From Burkholderiales bacterium (lineage in GTDB: Bacteria > Pseudomonadota > Gammaproteobacteria > Burkholderiales > Burkholderiaceae), in contig CANBUA010000199.1 of assembly GCA_947372535.1 (NCBI GenBank), positions 1 to 9,039 on the forward strand: DNA of 9,039 nt, read 5' to 3'. Position numbers and translations under genes: made by a program. Positions 1 to 8,113 of the stretch are shown here, piece after piece; position 1 is the stretch's first letter; every line of letters begins with the position of its first letter. The notes under the pieces are model-generated. The model saw nothing but the letters and a program-made list of their open reading frames with translations, was not told the DNA's origin and made no database searches.

Positions 1-72
1 CCAGCGCGCCATGGCCAGGCCGGAGTCGCCTAGACCCAGGATCAGCACGGTGAGGTCACGCAGGTAATGCAT
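1..72 (-). CDS. murD: MurD, UDP-N-acetylmuramoyl-L-alanine--D-glutamate ligase (N-terminal fragment)
   Basis: Only the first 24 codons are in the window; the gene runs off the left edge. The reverse strand reads MHYLRDLTVLILGLGDSGLA and then MARW. The GLGDSG stretch (residues 13-18) is the glycine-rich loop of the Rossmann-like N-terminal domain that binds the uridine nucleotide in MurD, which usually appears as LGxGxSG. MurD adds D-glutamate to UDP-MurNAc-L-Ala in the cytoplasm using ATP. The ATG at 72-70 lies 17 nt after the mraY stop. No clear Shine-Dalgarno precedes it, so translation may depend on ribosomes finishing mraY. Identity rests on the short motif plus its place straight after mraY, the standard dcw order. 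Confidence 0.85.
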   Translation of the reverse strand, partial: MHYLRDLTVLILGLGDSGLAMARW

Positions 73-89
73 GGTCGTTGTTGCAGCGA

Positions 90-1268
90 TCAGCGCAGTT
101 TCAAGGTGGACAGGCCGGCCAGGCAGAGCAGCATGGTGATGATCCAGAATCGGACCACGACCTGCGTTTCTTTCCAGCCGGATTTTTCAAAGTGGTGGTG
201 CAAGGGCGCCATCAGCAGGATGCGGCGGCCCTCGCCGTATTTCTTCTTGGTGTATTTGAAGTAGCTCACTTGCACCATGACCGACAGGGCTTCGAGCACG
301 AAGACACCGCCCATCACCGCCAGCACCACTTCCTGGCGCACGATCACGGCGATGGTGCCTAGTGCGCCGCCCAAGGCCAGCGCGCCCACGTCACCCATGA
401 AAACCTGGGCGGGGTAGGCGTTGAACCACAGGAAGGCCAGCCCCGCCCCCGCCATCGCGGCGCAAAAGACCATCAACTCGCCCGCGCCGGGGATGTGCGG
501 CAGCAGCAGGTATTTGGCGTAAACGGCATTGCCGGTCACATAGCAGAAGATGCCCAGGGCCGAACCCACCATCACCACCGGCATGATGGCCAGGCCATCC
601 AGGCCGTCGGTCAGGTTCACGGCATTGCTGGTGCCCACGATCACGATGTAGGTCAGGGCCATGAAGCCCCAGACGCCCAACGGGTAGCTGATGGTCTTGA
701 AGAAGGGCACGATCAAGTCGGCCTTGGGGGGCAGGTCGTTCGAGAAGCCCGAAGCGATCCAGCGGAAGAACAGTTCGACCACGCGCAGGTTGTTGGTCTC
801 GGACACGCTGAAGGCCAGGTAGATGGCCGCAATGAGGCCCACCAGCGATTGCCAGAAATACTTCTCACGCGAGGGCATGCCTTCGGGATCCTTGAGCACC
901 ACCTTGCGCCAATCGTCTGACCAGCCGATGGCCCCAAAGCCCGTGGTCACGATCATCACGATCCACACAAAGCGGTTGGCCCAATCGAACCACAGCAGCG
1001 TGGACAGCCCGATGGCCAGCAAGATCAGTGCGCCACCCATGGTGGGCGTGCCGCGCTTGGTCAGGTGATCCTGGATGCCGTACTCGCGAATGGGCTGGCC
1101 GATCTTGAGCTCGGTAAGCTTGCGGATCAAGACCGGGCCCAGCATCAAGCCGATCAGCAAGGCCGTCATGGCCGCCATCACCGAGCGGAACGTCAGGTAT
1201 TGGAAGACGCGCAAAAAGCCCCACTCAGGGTGCAGACTTTGCAAGTACTGGGCCAGGCTAAGCAGCAT
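90..1268 (-). CDS. mraY: MraY, phospho-N-acetylmuramoyl-pentapeptide-transferase
   Basis: This integral inner-membrane enzyme transfers phospho-MurNAc-pentapeptide from UDP onto undecaprenyl phosphate, making lipid I. The 392-residue product is longer than the roughly 360 of E. coli MraY and is in the range I expect for betaproteobacteria; the extra length seems to lie around residues 150-195. Family signatures are all present: [12 protein letters not shown] (68-79), the acidic pair in GWSDDWRK (D118, D119), [10 protein letters not shown] (218-227), [12 protein letters not shown] (283-294 approx.) and APLHHHFE (354-361). Many hydrophobic segments fit the ten-helix topology. The ATG start lies 11 nt inside the end of murF and is preceded by GGGAGG (1282-1277) at 8 nt, a good ribosome site. 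It is followed by murD. Confidence 0.97.
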   Translation of the reverse strand: MLLSLAQYLQSLHPEWGFLRVFQYLTFRSVMAAMTALLIGLMLGPVLIRKLTELKIGQPIREYGIQDHLTKRGTPTMGGALILLAIGLSTLLWFDWANRFVWIVMIVTTGFGAIGWSDDWRKVVLKDPEGMPSREKYFWQSLVGLIAAIYLAFSVSETNNLRVVELFFRWIASGFSNDLPPKADLIVPFFKTISYPLGVWGFMALTYIVIVGTSNAVNLTDGLDGLAIMPVVMVGSALGIFCYVTGNAVYAKYLLLPHIPGAGELMVFCAAMAGAGLAFLWFNAYPAQVFMGDVGALALGGALGTIAVIVRQEVVLAVMGGVFVLEALSVMVQVSYFKYTKKKYGEGRRILLMAPLHHHFEKSGWKETQVVVRFWIITMLLCLAGLSTLKLR

Positions 1269-2703
1269 GTGAAGCGCCTCCCGAGAGAATGGCCACGATC
1301 TGTTCCATCTTCATGAAGCGTGATCCTTTGACCAGGATGGATGCGGCCTGGGGCGCCGTCATCAAGGCGGCGACGATGTCCGCGGCCAGCTCGAAAGAGC
1401 GAGCTTGCGGGCCATAGGCCTGCGCGGTGTGGCGGCACAGGTTGCCAGCCGTCCAGACATGCTCGATGCCTTGGGCACGTGCATGTTGACCGACCTCTTC
1501 GTGGAATGCAGGGCCTTGAGTGCCCACCTCGCCCATGTCGCCCAGGAGCAGCCAGCGCGGGCCGGGCAAGGCGGCCAGCATGTCGATGGCGGCACGCACA
1601 GAATCGGGGTTGGCGTTGTAGCTGTCGTCGATCAGGGTCACGGTGCGACCGCCCAGCACCACTTGGCGCATGGCCGACCGGCCCTTCACAGGCTCGAAAC
1701 TTTGCAGGCCTTGCACCACCGCGCTCAGGCTGACACCAGCGCCCAAAGCGGCGGCACTTGAGGCCAGCGCGTTGCGCACATTGTGATGACCGGCCATCGC
1801 CAGAGAGACCTCGGCGGCGCCGGAGGGCGTCTGCATGCTGATCAGCCAATGCGGCATGGGGGCTGCGGCGCTGGCTTGGATCCATTGAGCCTGGCCTTGT
1901 ACGGTGGCTTGCCCGGCCATAGCATCCGTGCTGAAACTCAGCACCCGGCGCTGGCCCGACAAATCTTGCCAGATCGGCGTGTGCTCGGCATCGTCTGCCG
2001 GGAAAACAGCCACGCCATCGGCCGGCAGAGCCATCAGCACTTGGCCGTTCTCGCGCGCCACGGCCTCGACCGTCTGCATGAACTCCTGGTGCTCACGCTG
2101 GGCGTTGTTGACCAAGGCCACCGTCGGTGCGGCCATGCCGGCCAGCTGAGGAATCTCCCCCGGGTGGTTCATGCCCAACTCGACGACGGCGCAGCGGTGC
2201 ACCCCTTCGCGCAAGCGCAGCAAGGTCAAGGGCACGCCGATGTCATTGTTGAAATTGCCATGGGTGGACAAGGCGCCGTCGGGCGTGCCCTGCTCCGCCA
2301 TCCAGGCGCGCAGGATGCTGGCCACCATCTGCGTGACGGTGGTTTTGCCATTGCTGCCAGTGATCGCGATCAGCGGAATGTCAAAGCGTTGGCGCCAGTG
2401 GGCGGCCAACTGCCCGAGCGCGGCACGTGTATCCGGCACGATCAAACCAGGCAGCCCGGACTCGACCACGCCGCGCTCGGCCAGCAAGGCCGCCGCGCCG
2501 CCATCACGGGCCTGCGCCAGGTGGTCGTGCGCATCGAAGCGATCACCGCGCAGGGCCACGAACAAGTCGCCGGCTTGCAGCGTCCGCGTGTCGGTGTGCA
2601 CGCGCAACAAAGGCGTGGCCGGATCACCGACCAGGGTCGAGCCCGGCAGCAGTTGCTGCGCCAGGCCCAGGGTCATCATCAGGGGGGCGGTCATGGCGCT
2701 CAT
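1258..2703 (-). CDS. murF: MurF, UDP-MurNAc-tripeptide--D-alanyl-D-alanine ligase
   Basis: MurF is a cytoplasmic ATP-dependent ligase that adds D-Ala-D-Ala to UDP-MurNAc-tripeptide, the last soluble precursor step before MraY. The 481-residue protein shows the three Mur-ligase domains: an N-terminal substrate domain (about 10-105), the central ATPase with P-loop TGSNGKTT (115-122), GNFNNDIG (149-156) and [10 protein letters not shown] (175-184), and a C-terminal domain with [10 protein letters not shown] (359-368) and KGSR (459-462). The ATG at 2703 forms an ATGA overlap with the murE stop and has GGAGGG (2713-2708) just upstream. A second ATG at codon 4 (2694) is possible but lies further from that ribosome site. 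The 3' end overlaps mraY by 11 nt. Confidence 0.97.
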   Translation of the reverse strand: MSAMTAPLMMTLGLAQQLLPGSTLVGDPATPLLRVHTDTRTLQAGDLFVALRGDRFDAHDHLAQARDGGAAALLAERGVVESGLPGLIVPDTRAALGQLAAHWRQRFDIPLIAITGSNGKTTVTQMVASILRAWMAEQGTPDGALSTHGNFNNDIGVPLTLLRLREGVHRCAVVELGMNHPGEIPQLAGMAAPTVALVNNAQREHQEFMQTVEAVARENGQVLMALPADGVAVFPADDAEHTPIWQDLSGQRRVLSFSTDAMAGQATVQGQAQWIQASAAAPMPHWLISMQTPSGAAEVSLAMAGHHNVRNALASSAAALGAGVSLSAVVQGLQSFEPVKGRSAMRQVVLGGRTVTLIDDSYNANPDSVRAAIDMLAALPGPRWLLLGDMGEVGTQGPAFHEEVGQHARAQGIEHVWTAGNLCRHTAQAYGPQARSFELAADIVAALMTAPQAASILVKGSRFMKMEQIVAILSGGASHAA

Positions 2704-4247
2704 GCAGCCCTCCGCGCACGCAAGGCGTTCATGGCTTCGTCGATGTCGGAAAACGGCGTCTTGACGCCGCAGATCTCTTGGGTGGCTTCGTGGCCCTTGC
2801 CGGCGATCAAGACCACATCGCGGGCATCGGCCAGCCTCAAGGCATGGAAGATGGCATCGTGACGGTTCTCGATCACATCCACGCCTTCATGACGGGCCAC
2901 GCCGGCCATGATCTGAGAGAGGATGTAGCAGGCGGCCTCGCCACGCGGATTGTCGCTGGTCAGCACGACATGGTCGGCATGCTGATCGGCCAGAGCGCCC
3001 ATCAGCGGGCGCTTGATCGGATCGCGGTTGCCGCCGCAGCCAAACACGCACCACAGTCGGCCGCCACGGGCTTTGGCCACCGGGCGCAGGGCCAGCAGGG
3101 CCTTGTGCAAAGCATCGGGGGTGTGGGCGTAATCGACCACGGCCAATGGCAGCGACAGCGCCTCGGTCTCAGGCAGGCGGACAGACTGCATGCGGCCCGG
3201 CACGGCGCTCAGGTGGGCACAGGCAGCGGCGGTATCTTGCAGGGACAGGCCCAAGGCGCGCAAGCCACCCAGCACCGCCAGCAGGTTGGACACATTGAAC
3301 TCGCCGATCAAGGGCGCGGCAATGCGGACCTCGCCCACGACTTGGGCCAAGGCTTCGTCATGTTCACGCACCAGCACGTCCAGGCCATCGACACCGATGG
3401 TCAGCTCGGCAGCTTGCAAACGCGCCGCTTGATGAAGGCTGTAACTCCAGACCGCCACCCCTTGCTGGCGGCACAAGGCCACCAGGGTGTCGCCTTGCAG
3501 ATCGTCCAGATTGATCACGGCGGCCTTCAGGCCAGGCCAGGTGAACAGCGCTTGCTTGGCCCGCCAGTAGGCCTGCATGCTGCCGTGGTAGTCCAGGTGG
3601 TCCTGCGTGAAATTGGTGAACTGGGCCACGGTGATGCGCGTGGCCGCCAGCCGCTGTTCTTCGATGCCGATGGATGACGCTTCGATGGCCGCGGCCTTCA
3701 AACCGCCATCAACAAAGGCGCGGAAGGTGGCATGCAAAGTGACCGGGTCAGGCGTGGTCAGGCCCGTAGGCGCAAACTCACCCGAACCCGGTTGACCGAC
3801 GCCCAAGGTGCCGATGACACCACAGGGACGACCCAGGTGGGACAGCGCCTGCGCCGTCCACCAGGATGTCGAGGTCTTGCCATTGGTGCCCGTCACGGCA
3901 ATCACGTCGAGCTGTTCGCTGGGCTGACCGTAGAAGGCGTGAGCGATCTCGGCCAAAGCCGCTTTGAGGCCAGTCACCGAGGCAATGCGTGCGTCGTCAA
4001 AGGCCCAGGCCTGCGCGCCATCGGCCTCGACCAGGCAGGCCACGGCACCATCAGCCATGGCACCGGCCACGAATTCGCGCCCATCCTTGGCCGCACCGGG
4101 CCAGGCGATGAAGGCCACGCGTTGGCCCTGCGCCACTTGTGCGGCGACCTGGCGGCTGTCCACCACCAGCGTGCTCGCACCTTGCTGGCGCAACCAGGCC
4201 AACGCGGCATCCACATCCTTCAAGGACAACAAGGCGGAGGTGCTCAT
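2700..4247 (-). CDS. murE: MurE, UDP-MurNAc-L-Ala-D-Glu--meso-diaminopimelate ligase
   Basis: MurE adds the third stem-peptide residue to UDP-MurNAc-dipeptide in the cytoplasm. The 515-residue product has the ATPase P-loop VTGTNGKTST (118-127), the lysine in YWRAKQALF (K231) that is carbamylated in this family, and DNPR (432-435), the signature of enzymes that select meso-diaminopimelate rather than lysine. FGCGGNRDPIKRPLM (402-416) and AGKGHE (482-487) are further conserved C-terminal motifs. The frame stays open upstream to 4574, but that stretch overlaps ftsI and has no MurE character. The ATG at 4247 shares one base with the ftsI stop (TGATG) and follows GGAGGAGAG, so it is the start. The gene ends in an ATGA overlap with murF. 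Confidence 0.97.
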   Translation of the reverse strand: MSTSALLSLKDVDAALAWLRQQGASTLVVDSRQVAAQVAQGQRVAFIAWPGAAKDGREFVAGAMADGAVACLVEADGAQAWAFDDARIASVTGLKAALAEIAHAFYGQPSEQLDVIAVTGTNGKTSTSWWTAQALSHLGRPCGVIGTLGVGQPGSGEFAPTGLTTPDPVTLHATFRAFVDGGLKAAAIEASSIGIEEQRLAATRITVAQFTNFTQDHLDYHGSMQAYWRAKQALFTWPGLKAAVINLDDLQGDTLVALCRQQGVAVWSYSLHQAARLQAAELTIGVDGLDVLVREHDEALAQVVGEVRIAAPLIGEFNVSNLLAVLGGLRALGLSLQDTAAACAHLSAVPGRMQSVRLPETEALSLPLAVVDYAHTPDALHKALLALRPVAKARGGRLWCVFGCGGNRDPIKRPLMGALADQHADHVVLTSDNPRGEAACYILSQIMAGVARHEGVDVIENRHDAIFHALRLADARDVVLIAGKGHEATQEICGVKTPFSDIDEAMNALRARRAA

Positions 4248-6151
4248 CAGAAGCTCTCCTCCACGCCGCTGGAAGTGATGCGCGGCTGCACGTCCAGGTC
4301 GGGCATCACGCCCATTCGGCTGAGCGTTTGCTGCACCACTTCGCTGAACACGGGCGCGGCCACATCGCCACCGAAATACTTGCCATTGCTGGGCTCGTCC
4401 ACCATCACGGCCACCACGATGCGCGGGTGACTGATGGGTGCGATGCCCACGAACCAGGCGCGGTACTTGTTGCCGGAATAGCCCTTGCCCTCTTGCTTGT
4501 GCGCCGTGCCGGTCTTGCCGCCCACGCTGTAGCCCATGGTCTGGGCCTTGGGTGCCGTGCCTTCGTTGCTGCACACCATGGCCAGCATCTTGCGGACCTC
4601 ACGAGCCACCTCGGGCGAGAACACGCGCGTGCCCTTGACGGGCAGCACCTCGTTGCGATCCGGGCGGTCGGCGGCCTGGGCCATCCCCAGGCCCATCTTG
4701 GCGGTGGTGCGCCCCCGTCCGGGGTGACCCTGATCGTCATCAGGGGCCTCGGACGGCGGTTCACGCTTGATCAATGTCACGGGTGCCAGGTCGCCATCGC
4801 GGGCGAACACGGTGTAGGCCCGCGCCAGTTGGAACAGGCTGGCCGACAGCCCATAGCCATAGCTCATGGTGGCCTGCTCGATGCGGCGCCAGCTCTTGTA
4901 AGGACGCAGGCGGCCAGTCACCACACCCGGAAAACCGATCTGCGGCTTCTGACCCAGGCCAGCGGCGGAGAAGGTCTCCCACAGTTCGCGGGCCGGCATC
5001 TGCATGGAGATCTTGACCGTGCCCACATTGCTCGATTTCTGGATGACCTGCTCGACCGTCAAGTCGCCATGCGCATGCGAATCGGAGATCGTCGAGCCAT
5101 CAATGGTCAAGCGGCCAGGCGCCGTCGAGATGATGGTGTCGGGCTTGACGCGGCCCGTCTCCAGCGCCAGGCCGATGACCAAGGGCTTCATGGTCGAGCC
5201 CGGTTCGAAGGTGTCGGTCAGCGCGCGGTTGCGCAGTTGCGCACCGGTCAGGTTGCGTCGGTCGCCCGGTGTGTAGCTGGGCACATTGGCCAGGGCCAGC
5301 ACTTCGCCGGTCTGGGCATCGAGCACCACCACACTGCCGGCCTTGGCCTTGTGCAGCACCACGGCATCGCGGATGCGCTGGTAGGCATTGGCCTGGATCT
5401 TGGCATCGATCGACAGGTGGATCTCTTGACCATCGGTGGCCGGCACCAGATCGCCCACGTTCTCGACCACGCGGCCAAGGCGGTCCTTGATCACATGGCG
5501 CTGGCCATCGTGGCCGGACAAATCCTTGTCGCGGGCCAGTTCCATGCCCTCCTGGCCCTTGTCCTCAATGTCGGTGAAGCCCACGATGTGCGCCGTGGCC
5601 TCGCCCTCGGGATATTGGCGGCGCGTTTCGCGCAACTGGTGCAGGCCTTTGAGCTTGAGCGCGGCGATCTTGCCGGCCAACTCGTCGTCCACTTGGCGGC
5701 GCAGCCAGACGAAGTTGGGGTTGTCGCCCAGGCGCTTGCGAAGGTCGGCCGGGTTCATGTCGAGCAGCTTGGCCAGGCTGGCGCGCTCTTCGGGCGAGGC
5801 GTCGAAATCCTTGGGGATCGCCCATACCGACATGGCCGGCACGCTGGAGGCCAGCATCTCGCCATTGCGGTCGAGGATGCGGCCTCGATTGGCCGGCAGG
5901 TCGATGCGACGCTCGTAGCGGCTGGCGCCCTGCTGCAAGTAGAAGTCGTTGTGGACGATCTGGATCCAGGCGGCACGGCCCAGCAGCACTGCAAAGGCCA
6001 GGCCGATAGCCACGGTCAAGAACTTGATGCGCCAAGGCGGCGTGCGCGAGGCCAGCAAGGGGCTGGTCGCGTAACGCACCGTGGGCATGGGCGCGGCGGC
6101 CTGCTTGCGCGAACCGCGCAAACGCCGCATGACCGCGCCCCAACGGCTCAC
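4247..6151 (-). CDS. ftsI: FtsI (PBP3), septal peptidoglycan transpeptidase
   Basis: FtsI is a class B penicillin-binding protein that crosslinks peptidoglycan at the division septum. The 634-residue protein has a basic cytoplasmic N-terminus, one membrane segment (about 43-65), a pedestal domain beginning with RRIDLPANRGRILDRNG (81-97), and a transpeptidase domain with the catalytic STMK (319-322), SSN (373-375) and KTGTA (546-550) motifs and YGYGLS (431-436). It starts with GTG at 6151, overlapping the ftsL stop as GTGA and preceded by GGAGGTG; an ATG at codon 8 (6130) is the alternative. Residues about 465-503 form a hydrophilic Asp/Gly/Arg-rich stretch where E. coli FtsI has only a few residues, so it looks like an insertion. 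The catalytic motifs are intact on both sides, so the protein should be active. Confidence 0.96.
   Translation of the reverse strand: MSRWGAVMRRLRGSRKQAAAPMPTVRYATSPLLASRTPPWRIKFLTVAIGLAFAVLLGRAAWIQIVHNDFYLQQGASRYERRIDLPANRGRILDRNGEMLASSVPAMSVWAIPKDFDASPEERASLAKLLDMNPADLRKRLGDNPNFVWLRRQVDDELAGKIAALKLKGLHQLRETRRQYPEGEATAHIVGFTDIEDKGQEGMELARDKDLSGHDGQRHVIKDRLGRVVENVGDLVPATDGQEIHLSIDAKIQANAYQRIRDAVVLHKAKAGSVVVLDAQTGEVLALANVPSYTPGDRRNLTGAQLRNRALTDTFEPGSTMKPLVIGLALETGRVKPDTIISTAPGRLTIDGSTISDSHAHGDLTVEQVIQKSSNVGTVKISMQMPARELWETFSAAGLGQKPQIGFPGVVTGRLRPYKSWRRIEQATMSYGYGLSASLFQLARAYTVFARDGDLAPVTLIKREPPSEAPDDDQGHPGRGRTTAKMGLGMAQAADRPDRNEVLPVKGTRVFSPEVAREVRKMLAMVCSNEGTAPKAQTMGYSVGGKTGTAHKQEGKGYSGNKYRAWFVGIAPISHPRIVVAVMVDEPSNGKYFGGDVAAPVFSEVVQQTLSRMGVMPDLDVQPRITSSGVEESF
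4254..4262 (-). promoter_or_regulatory. Ribosome binding site of murE
   Basis: The reverse strand reads GGAGGAGAG inside the last codons of ftsI, ending 6 nt before the ATG at 4247. It settles the murE start against the longer in-frame reading that overlaps ftsI. Confidence 0.8.
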
Positions 6152-6495
6152 GGGGCCACCTCCGACGCGGCCGAACTGGCCGATTCAGCTGTGCTGGCGG
6201 CCACCGTGGCCGATGCACGCGGAATGGGCACGCCCGAGCCATTGACATAGTGCGTCACGGACGGATTGGCATTGAACATGTGCAGACGCGTGCGCACCAT
6301 GTCCTCGACCACCAGTGGCGTGGCGGCCGTGCGGCGGTCCACCTTGAGCCGGTCGAAATCGACCTGCAACTGGCGCTCCTGGTCCTGGGCCTTTTCAAGC
6401 TGGGCGAACAGGCCGCGCGCATCGTTGCTGGAGCGCACCAGCCAGAAGCTGCTGAGCAACAGGATGACGACGAGCAGGATGTTGAGCCGGGCCAT
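6148..6495 (-). CDS. ftsL: FtsL, cell division protein
   Basis: FtsL is a small bitopic membrane protein that forms the FtsQLB complex and helps activate FtsW/FtsI. The product of about 115 residues has a very short cytoplasmic end, a hydrophobic helix (LNILLVVILLLSSFWLV, residues 4-20), a heptad-like region (about 28-55, with LEKAQDQERQLQVDFDRLK) suited to the FtsB coiled coil, and a region around VVEDMVRTRLHM. The last 25 or so residues are an Ala/Ser/Thr-rich tail that looks disordered. The start reads GTGATG; either the GTG (6498, overlapping the rsmH stop as GTGA) or the ATG (6495) fits the GGAGG upstream, and I prefer the ATG. Sequence conservation in FtsL is low, so the call leans on topology and position between rsmH and ftsI. 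Confidence 0.93.
   Translation of the reverse strand: MARLNILLVVILLLSSFWLVRSSNDARGLFAQLEKAQDQERQLQVDFDRLKVDRRTAATPLVVEDMVRTRLHMFNANPSVTHYVNGSGVPIPRASATVAASTAESASSAASEVAP
6157..6163 (-). promoter_or_regulatory. Ribosome binding site of ftsI
   Basis: The reverse strand reads GGAGGTG, an almost ideal match to the 16S anti-Shine-Dalgarno, with its GGAGG core 7 nt before the GTG at 6151. It lies inside the end of ftsL and supports this GTG over the ATG at codon 8. Confidence 0.8.
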
Positions 6496-7520
6496 CACTT
6501 GCGCCCTCCGGGCCGGCGGCCCTTGCCCGCAGGCGCCACGCCAGCCAGCTGAGCCGACCAGGGCACCGCGGTGCGCTCGGCCACGCGCAGCACCGCCGAG
6601 CGTGAGCGCGGGTTGGCGCTGACCTCTTCATCGGAGGGCTTGATGCGGCCGATCGAATCGAGCAGCATCTCTTTAGGCGGCGCGAACGGTGCGCGGCGGT
6701 CCACCACATCGCGGCTGTGCTTGGCGATGAAGGTTTTGACGATGCGGTCTTCCAGCGAATGAAAGCTGATCACAGCCAAGCGGCCGCCAGGCGCCAGGGT
6801 CGTCAAAGCAGCCTCCAGAGCGGCTTGAAGCTCGTCGAGCTCGCCGTTGACGTGAATCCGAAGAGCCTGGAAGGTGCGTGTGGCGGGGTTCTGCCCGGCT
6901 TCGCGGGTTTTAACCGCACGAGCCACGAGGTCGGACAGGCCGGACGTGGTGACGATGGGTTGACCAGCTTCGCGGCTTGCGACAATCGCCTTTGCAATGG
7001 GGCGAGCAAACCGTTCTTCGCCGTAGGTATGGATGACGTGGGTGAGTTCATCGACCGTGGCCCTCGCGAGAAAATCGGCAGCGCTCTCGCCCTGCGTCGT
7101 GTCCATGCGCATGTCCAGCGGCGCATCGAAACGGAAGCTGAAGCCGCGCTCGGGGTTGTCGATCTGCGGCGAGGACACGCCGATGTCCATCAGCAAGCCA
7201 GAGACTTGCCCCAACCCCAGATCGGCGACCACCTGCGCCCAGGACGAGAACGCCGCATGCTCGATGCGAAAGCGTGGATCGGCGATCGCCTGCGGGCCCT
7301 GGGTGGCGTGCGCCACGGCTTCGGGGTCGCGGTCCAGCGCCAGCAGACGCGCCGTGGGCGGCAGGTGCGAGAGCAGCAGGCGCGAGTGACCGCCGCGCCC
7401 AAAGGTGGCGTCCACATAGACGCCCGTGGGCGACGGCCCCTGCTCCGAATCCCACAAGGCCAGGGCGGCCTCGTGCAACAGAACGGTGGTGTGTTGCCAA
7501 GGTGTGGTGCCTTCCTGCAT
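6495..7520 (-). CDS. rsmH: RsmH (MraW), 16S rRNA m4C1402 methyltransferase
   Basis: RsmH is an S-adenosylmethionine-dependent enzyme that N4-methylates C1402 in the decoding centre of 16S rRNA. The 341-residue product contains HTTVLLHEA (10-18), the SAM-binding [10 protein letters not shown] (37-46), DRDP (63-66), [10 protein letters not shown] (110-119), [16 protein letters not shown] (125-140), [17 protein letters not shown] (212-228), [12 protein letters not shown] (251-262) and [10 protein letters not shown] (303-312), all family signatures. A basic Gly/Arg-rich C-terminus ([10 protein letters not shown]) is typical. The ATG at 7520 lies 6 nt after the mraZ stop. Its ribosome site is weak, which suggests coupling to mraZ translation. 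The 3' end overlaps ftsL at GTGATG. Confidence 0.97.
   Translation of the reverse strand: MQEGTTPWQHTTVLLHEAALALWDSEQGPSPTGVYVDATFGRGGHSRLLLSHLPPTARLLALDRDPEAVAHATQGPQAIADPRFRIEHAAFSSWAQVVADLGLGQVSGLLMDIGVSSPQIDNPERGFSFRFDAPLDMRMDTTQGESAADFLARATVDELTHVIHTYGEERFARPIAKAIVASREAGQPIVTTSGLSDLVARAVKTREAGQNPATRTFQALRIHVNGELDELQAALEAALTTLAPGGRLAVISFHSLEDRIVKTFIAKHSRDVVDRRAPFAPPKEMLLDSIGRIKPSDEEVSANPRSRSAVLRVAERTAVPWSAQLAGVAPAGKGRRPGGRK
6504..6509 (-). promoter_or_regulatory. Ribosome binding site of ftsL
   Basis: GGAGGG on the reverse strand within the end of rsmH. Its GGAGG core is 6 nt before the GTG (6498) and 9 nt before the ATG (6495), so it does not by itself decide between the two adjacent starts. 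Confidence 0.7.
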
Positions 7521-7526
7521 GGCGGC

Positions 7527-7964
7527 CTAGAAGGTGAAGTCCGCGAGCACGTCAGGCATGGGCTGGGCCATGACCTGGGCCTCGTGAGCGGCGTAGCGCT
7601 CGGCGTCCCACAGCTCAAAGTGACTGCCCATGCCGAGCAGCATCACTTCCTTGCCCAGGCCGGCGGCATCGCGCAGTTCGGGCGAGATCAACACGCGGGA
7701 GGCGTTGTCGATCTCCACGTCCATCGCATTGCCCATGAACACGCGCTTCCAGCCCGCGGCCGACATCGGCAGGGCGGCGACCTTGTCGCGGAAGGCCTCC
7801 CACGCCGGGCGCGGGAAGACCATCAGGCAGCCTTCAGGGTGCTTGGTGATGGTGAGCTGCCCTTCGCAAAGGGCTTGCAAGGCGTCGCGGTGACGTGCAG
7901 GGACGGCCATCCGCCCCTTCGCGTCCAGCGACAACGCCGATGCCCCTTGAAAGACAATACTCAC
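7527..7964 (-). CDS. mraZ: MraZ, transcriptional regulator of the dcw cluster
   Basis: MraZ is an AbrB/SpoVT-like DNA-binding protein that forms a ring and controls its own operon. With the start chosen here the product has 145 residues. Two half-repeats are visible: [14 protein letters not shown] (13-26) and [14 protein letters not shown] (85-98); the second has Ser where the DxxGR signature has Gly. Many relatives begin MFQGAS, and here FQGAS is preceded by V-S-I-V, so a GTG must be used. The GTG at 7964 (M-S-I-V-FQGAS) sits 6 nt after GGGG. The GTG at 7976 would add four residues but falls inside the third operator box, so I consider it less likely. It is the first gene of the cluster, 6 nt before rsmH. 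Confidence 0.93.
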   Translation of the reverse strand: MSIVFQGASALSLDAKGRMAVPARHRDALQALCEGQLTITKHPEGCLMVFPRPAWEAFRDKVAALPMSAAGWKRVFMGNAMDVEIDNASRVLISPELRDAAGLGKEVMLLGMGSHFELWDAERYAAHEAQVMAQPMPDVLADFTF

Positions 7965-7999
7965 ACAAAACCCCACTAAAGTGCACTTTCCAACACTTT
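7963..7999 (-). promoter_or_regulatory. MraZ operator: three AAAGTG-type boxes at 10-bp spacing
   Basis: Reading the reverse strand, AAAGTGT (7999-7993), AAAGTGC (7989-7983) and TTAGTGG (7979-7973) follow each other with 3-nt spacers, a strict 10-bp period. A weaker TTTGTGT (7969-7963) continues the phase. MraZ proteins are known to bind direct repeats of this kind next to mraZ (TGGGN repeats with a 10-bp period in E. coli, AAAGTG[T/G] boxes with 3-nt spacers in Mollicutes). One repeat per turn lets adjacent subunits of the ring contact one face of the DNA. The array reaches the mraZ start, so bound MraZ should block transcription of the cluster and the third box doubles as ribosome site. Binding itself is inferred. 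Confidence 0.75.
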
Positions 8000-8027
8000 A
8001 AACCATGGGCATCCCCGAAACAAGGGG

Positions 8028-8057
8028 CTTGTACAAAAAAATCCTGAATGAAATCAA
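8028..8057 (-). promoter_or_regulatory. Possible promoter for mraZ and the dcw cluster
   Basis: On the reverse strand TTGATT (8057-8052) and TACAAG (8033-8028) are separated by 18 nt and each matches 4 of 6 sigma-70 consensus bases. Transcription would begin near 8021 and run through a CCCC-GGGG mini-hairpin and the MraZ boxes. A second weak pair (TTGTTT and TTTAAA, about 15 nt apart) lies closer, touching the operator. This is a weak call based on position and sequence only. Confidence 0.3.
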
Positions 8058-8113
8058 AGACTTAACGGCACTTTGAAAGGTAATGGCGCGCAGGAAAGTC
8101 GTTCAAAAATAAG

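Noticed and set aside
1783..3677. Long plus-strand frames (359 and 416 codons) opposite murF and murE
   Set aside because: Shadows of the Mur ligase genes with no recognisable motifs.
4248..4574. N-terminal extension of murE into ftsI
   Set aside because: The added residues are an out-of-frame reading of ftsI; the ATG at 4247 has the ribosome site and the TGATG overlap.
4139..6250. A 703-codon open frame on the plus strand opposite ftsI
   Set aside because: It is antisense to a clear ftsI, and its His/Gly/Ala/Arg-rich translation shows no protein family; long antisense frames are common in GC-rich genes.
6717..7979. A 420-codon plus-strand frame opposite rsmH and mraZ
   Set aside because: Antisense shadow of two well-supported genes, low-complexity composition and no ribosome site.
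8013..8040. CCCC-GGGG hairpin followed by A/T-rich DNA as a terminator
   Set aside because: Only a 4-bp stem, and on the plus strand it is followed by an A run rather than a T run; no gene ends there.
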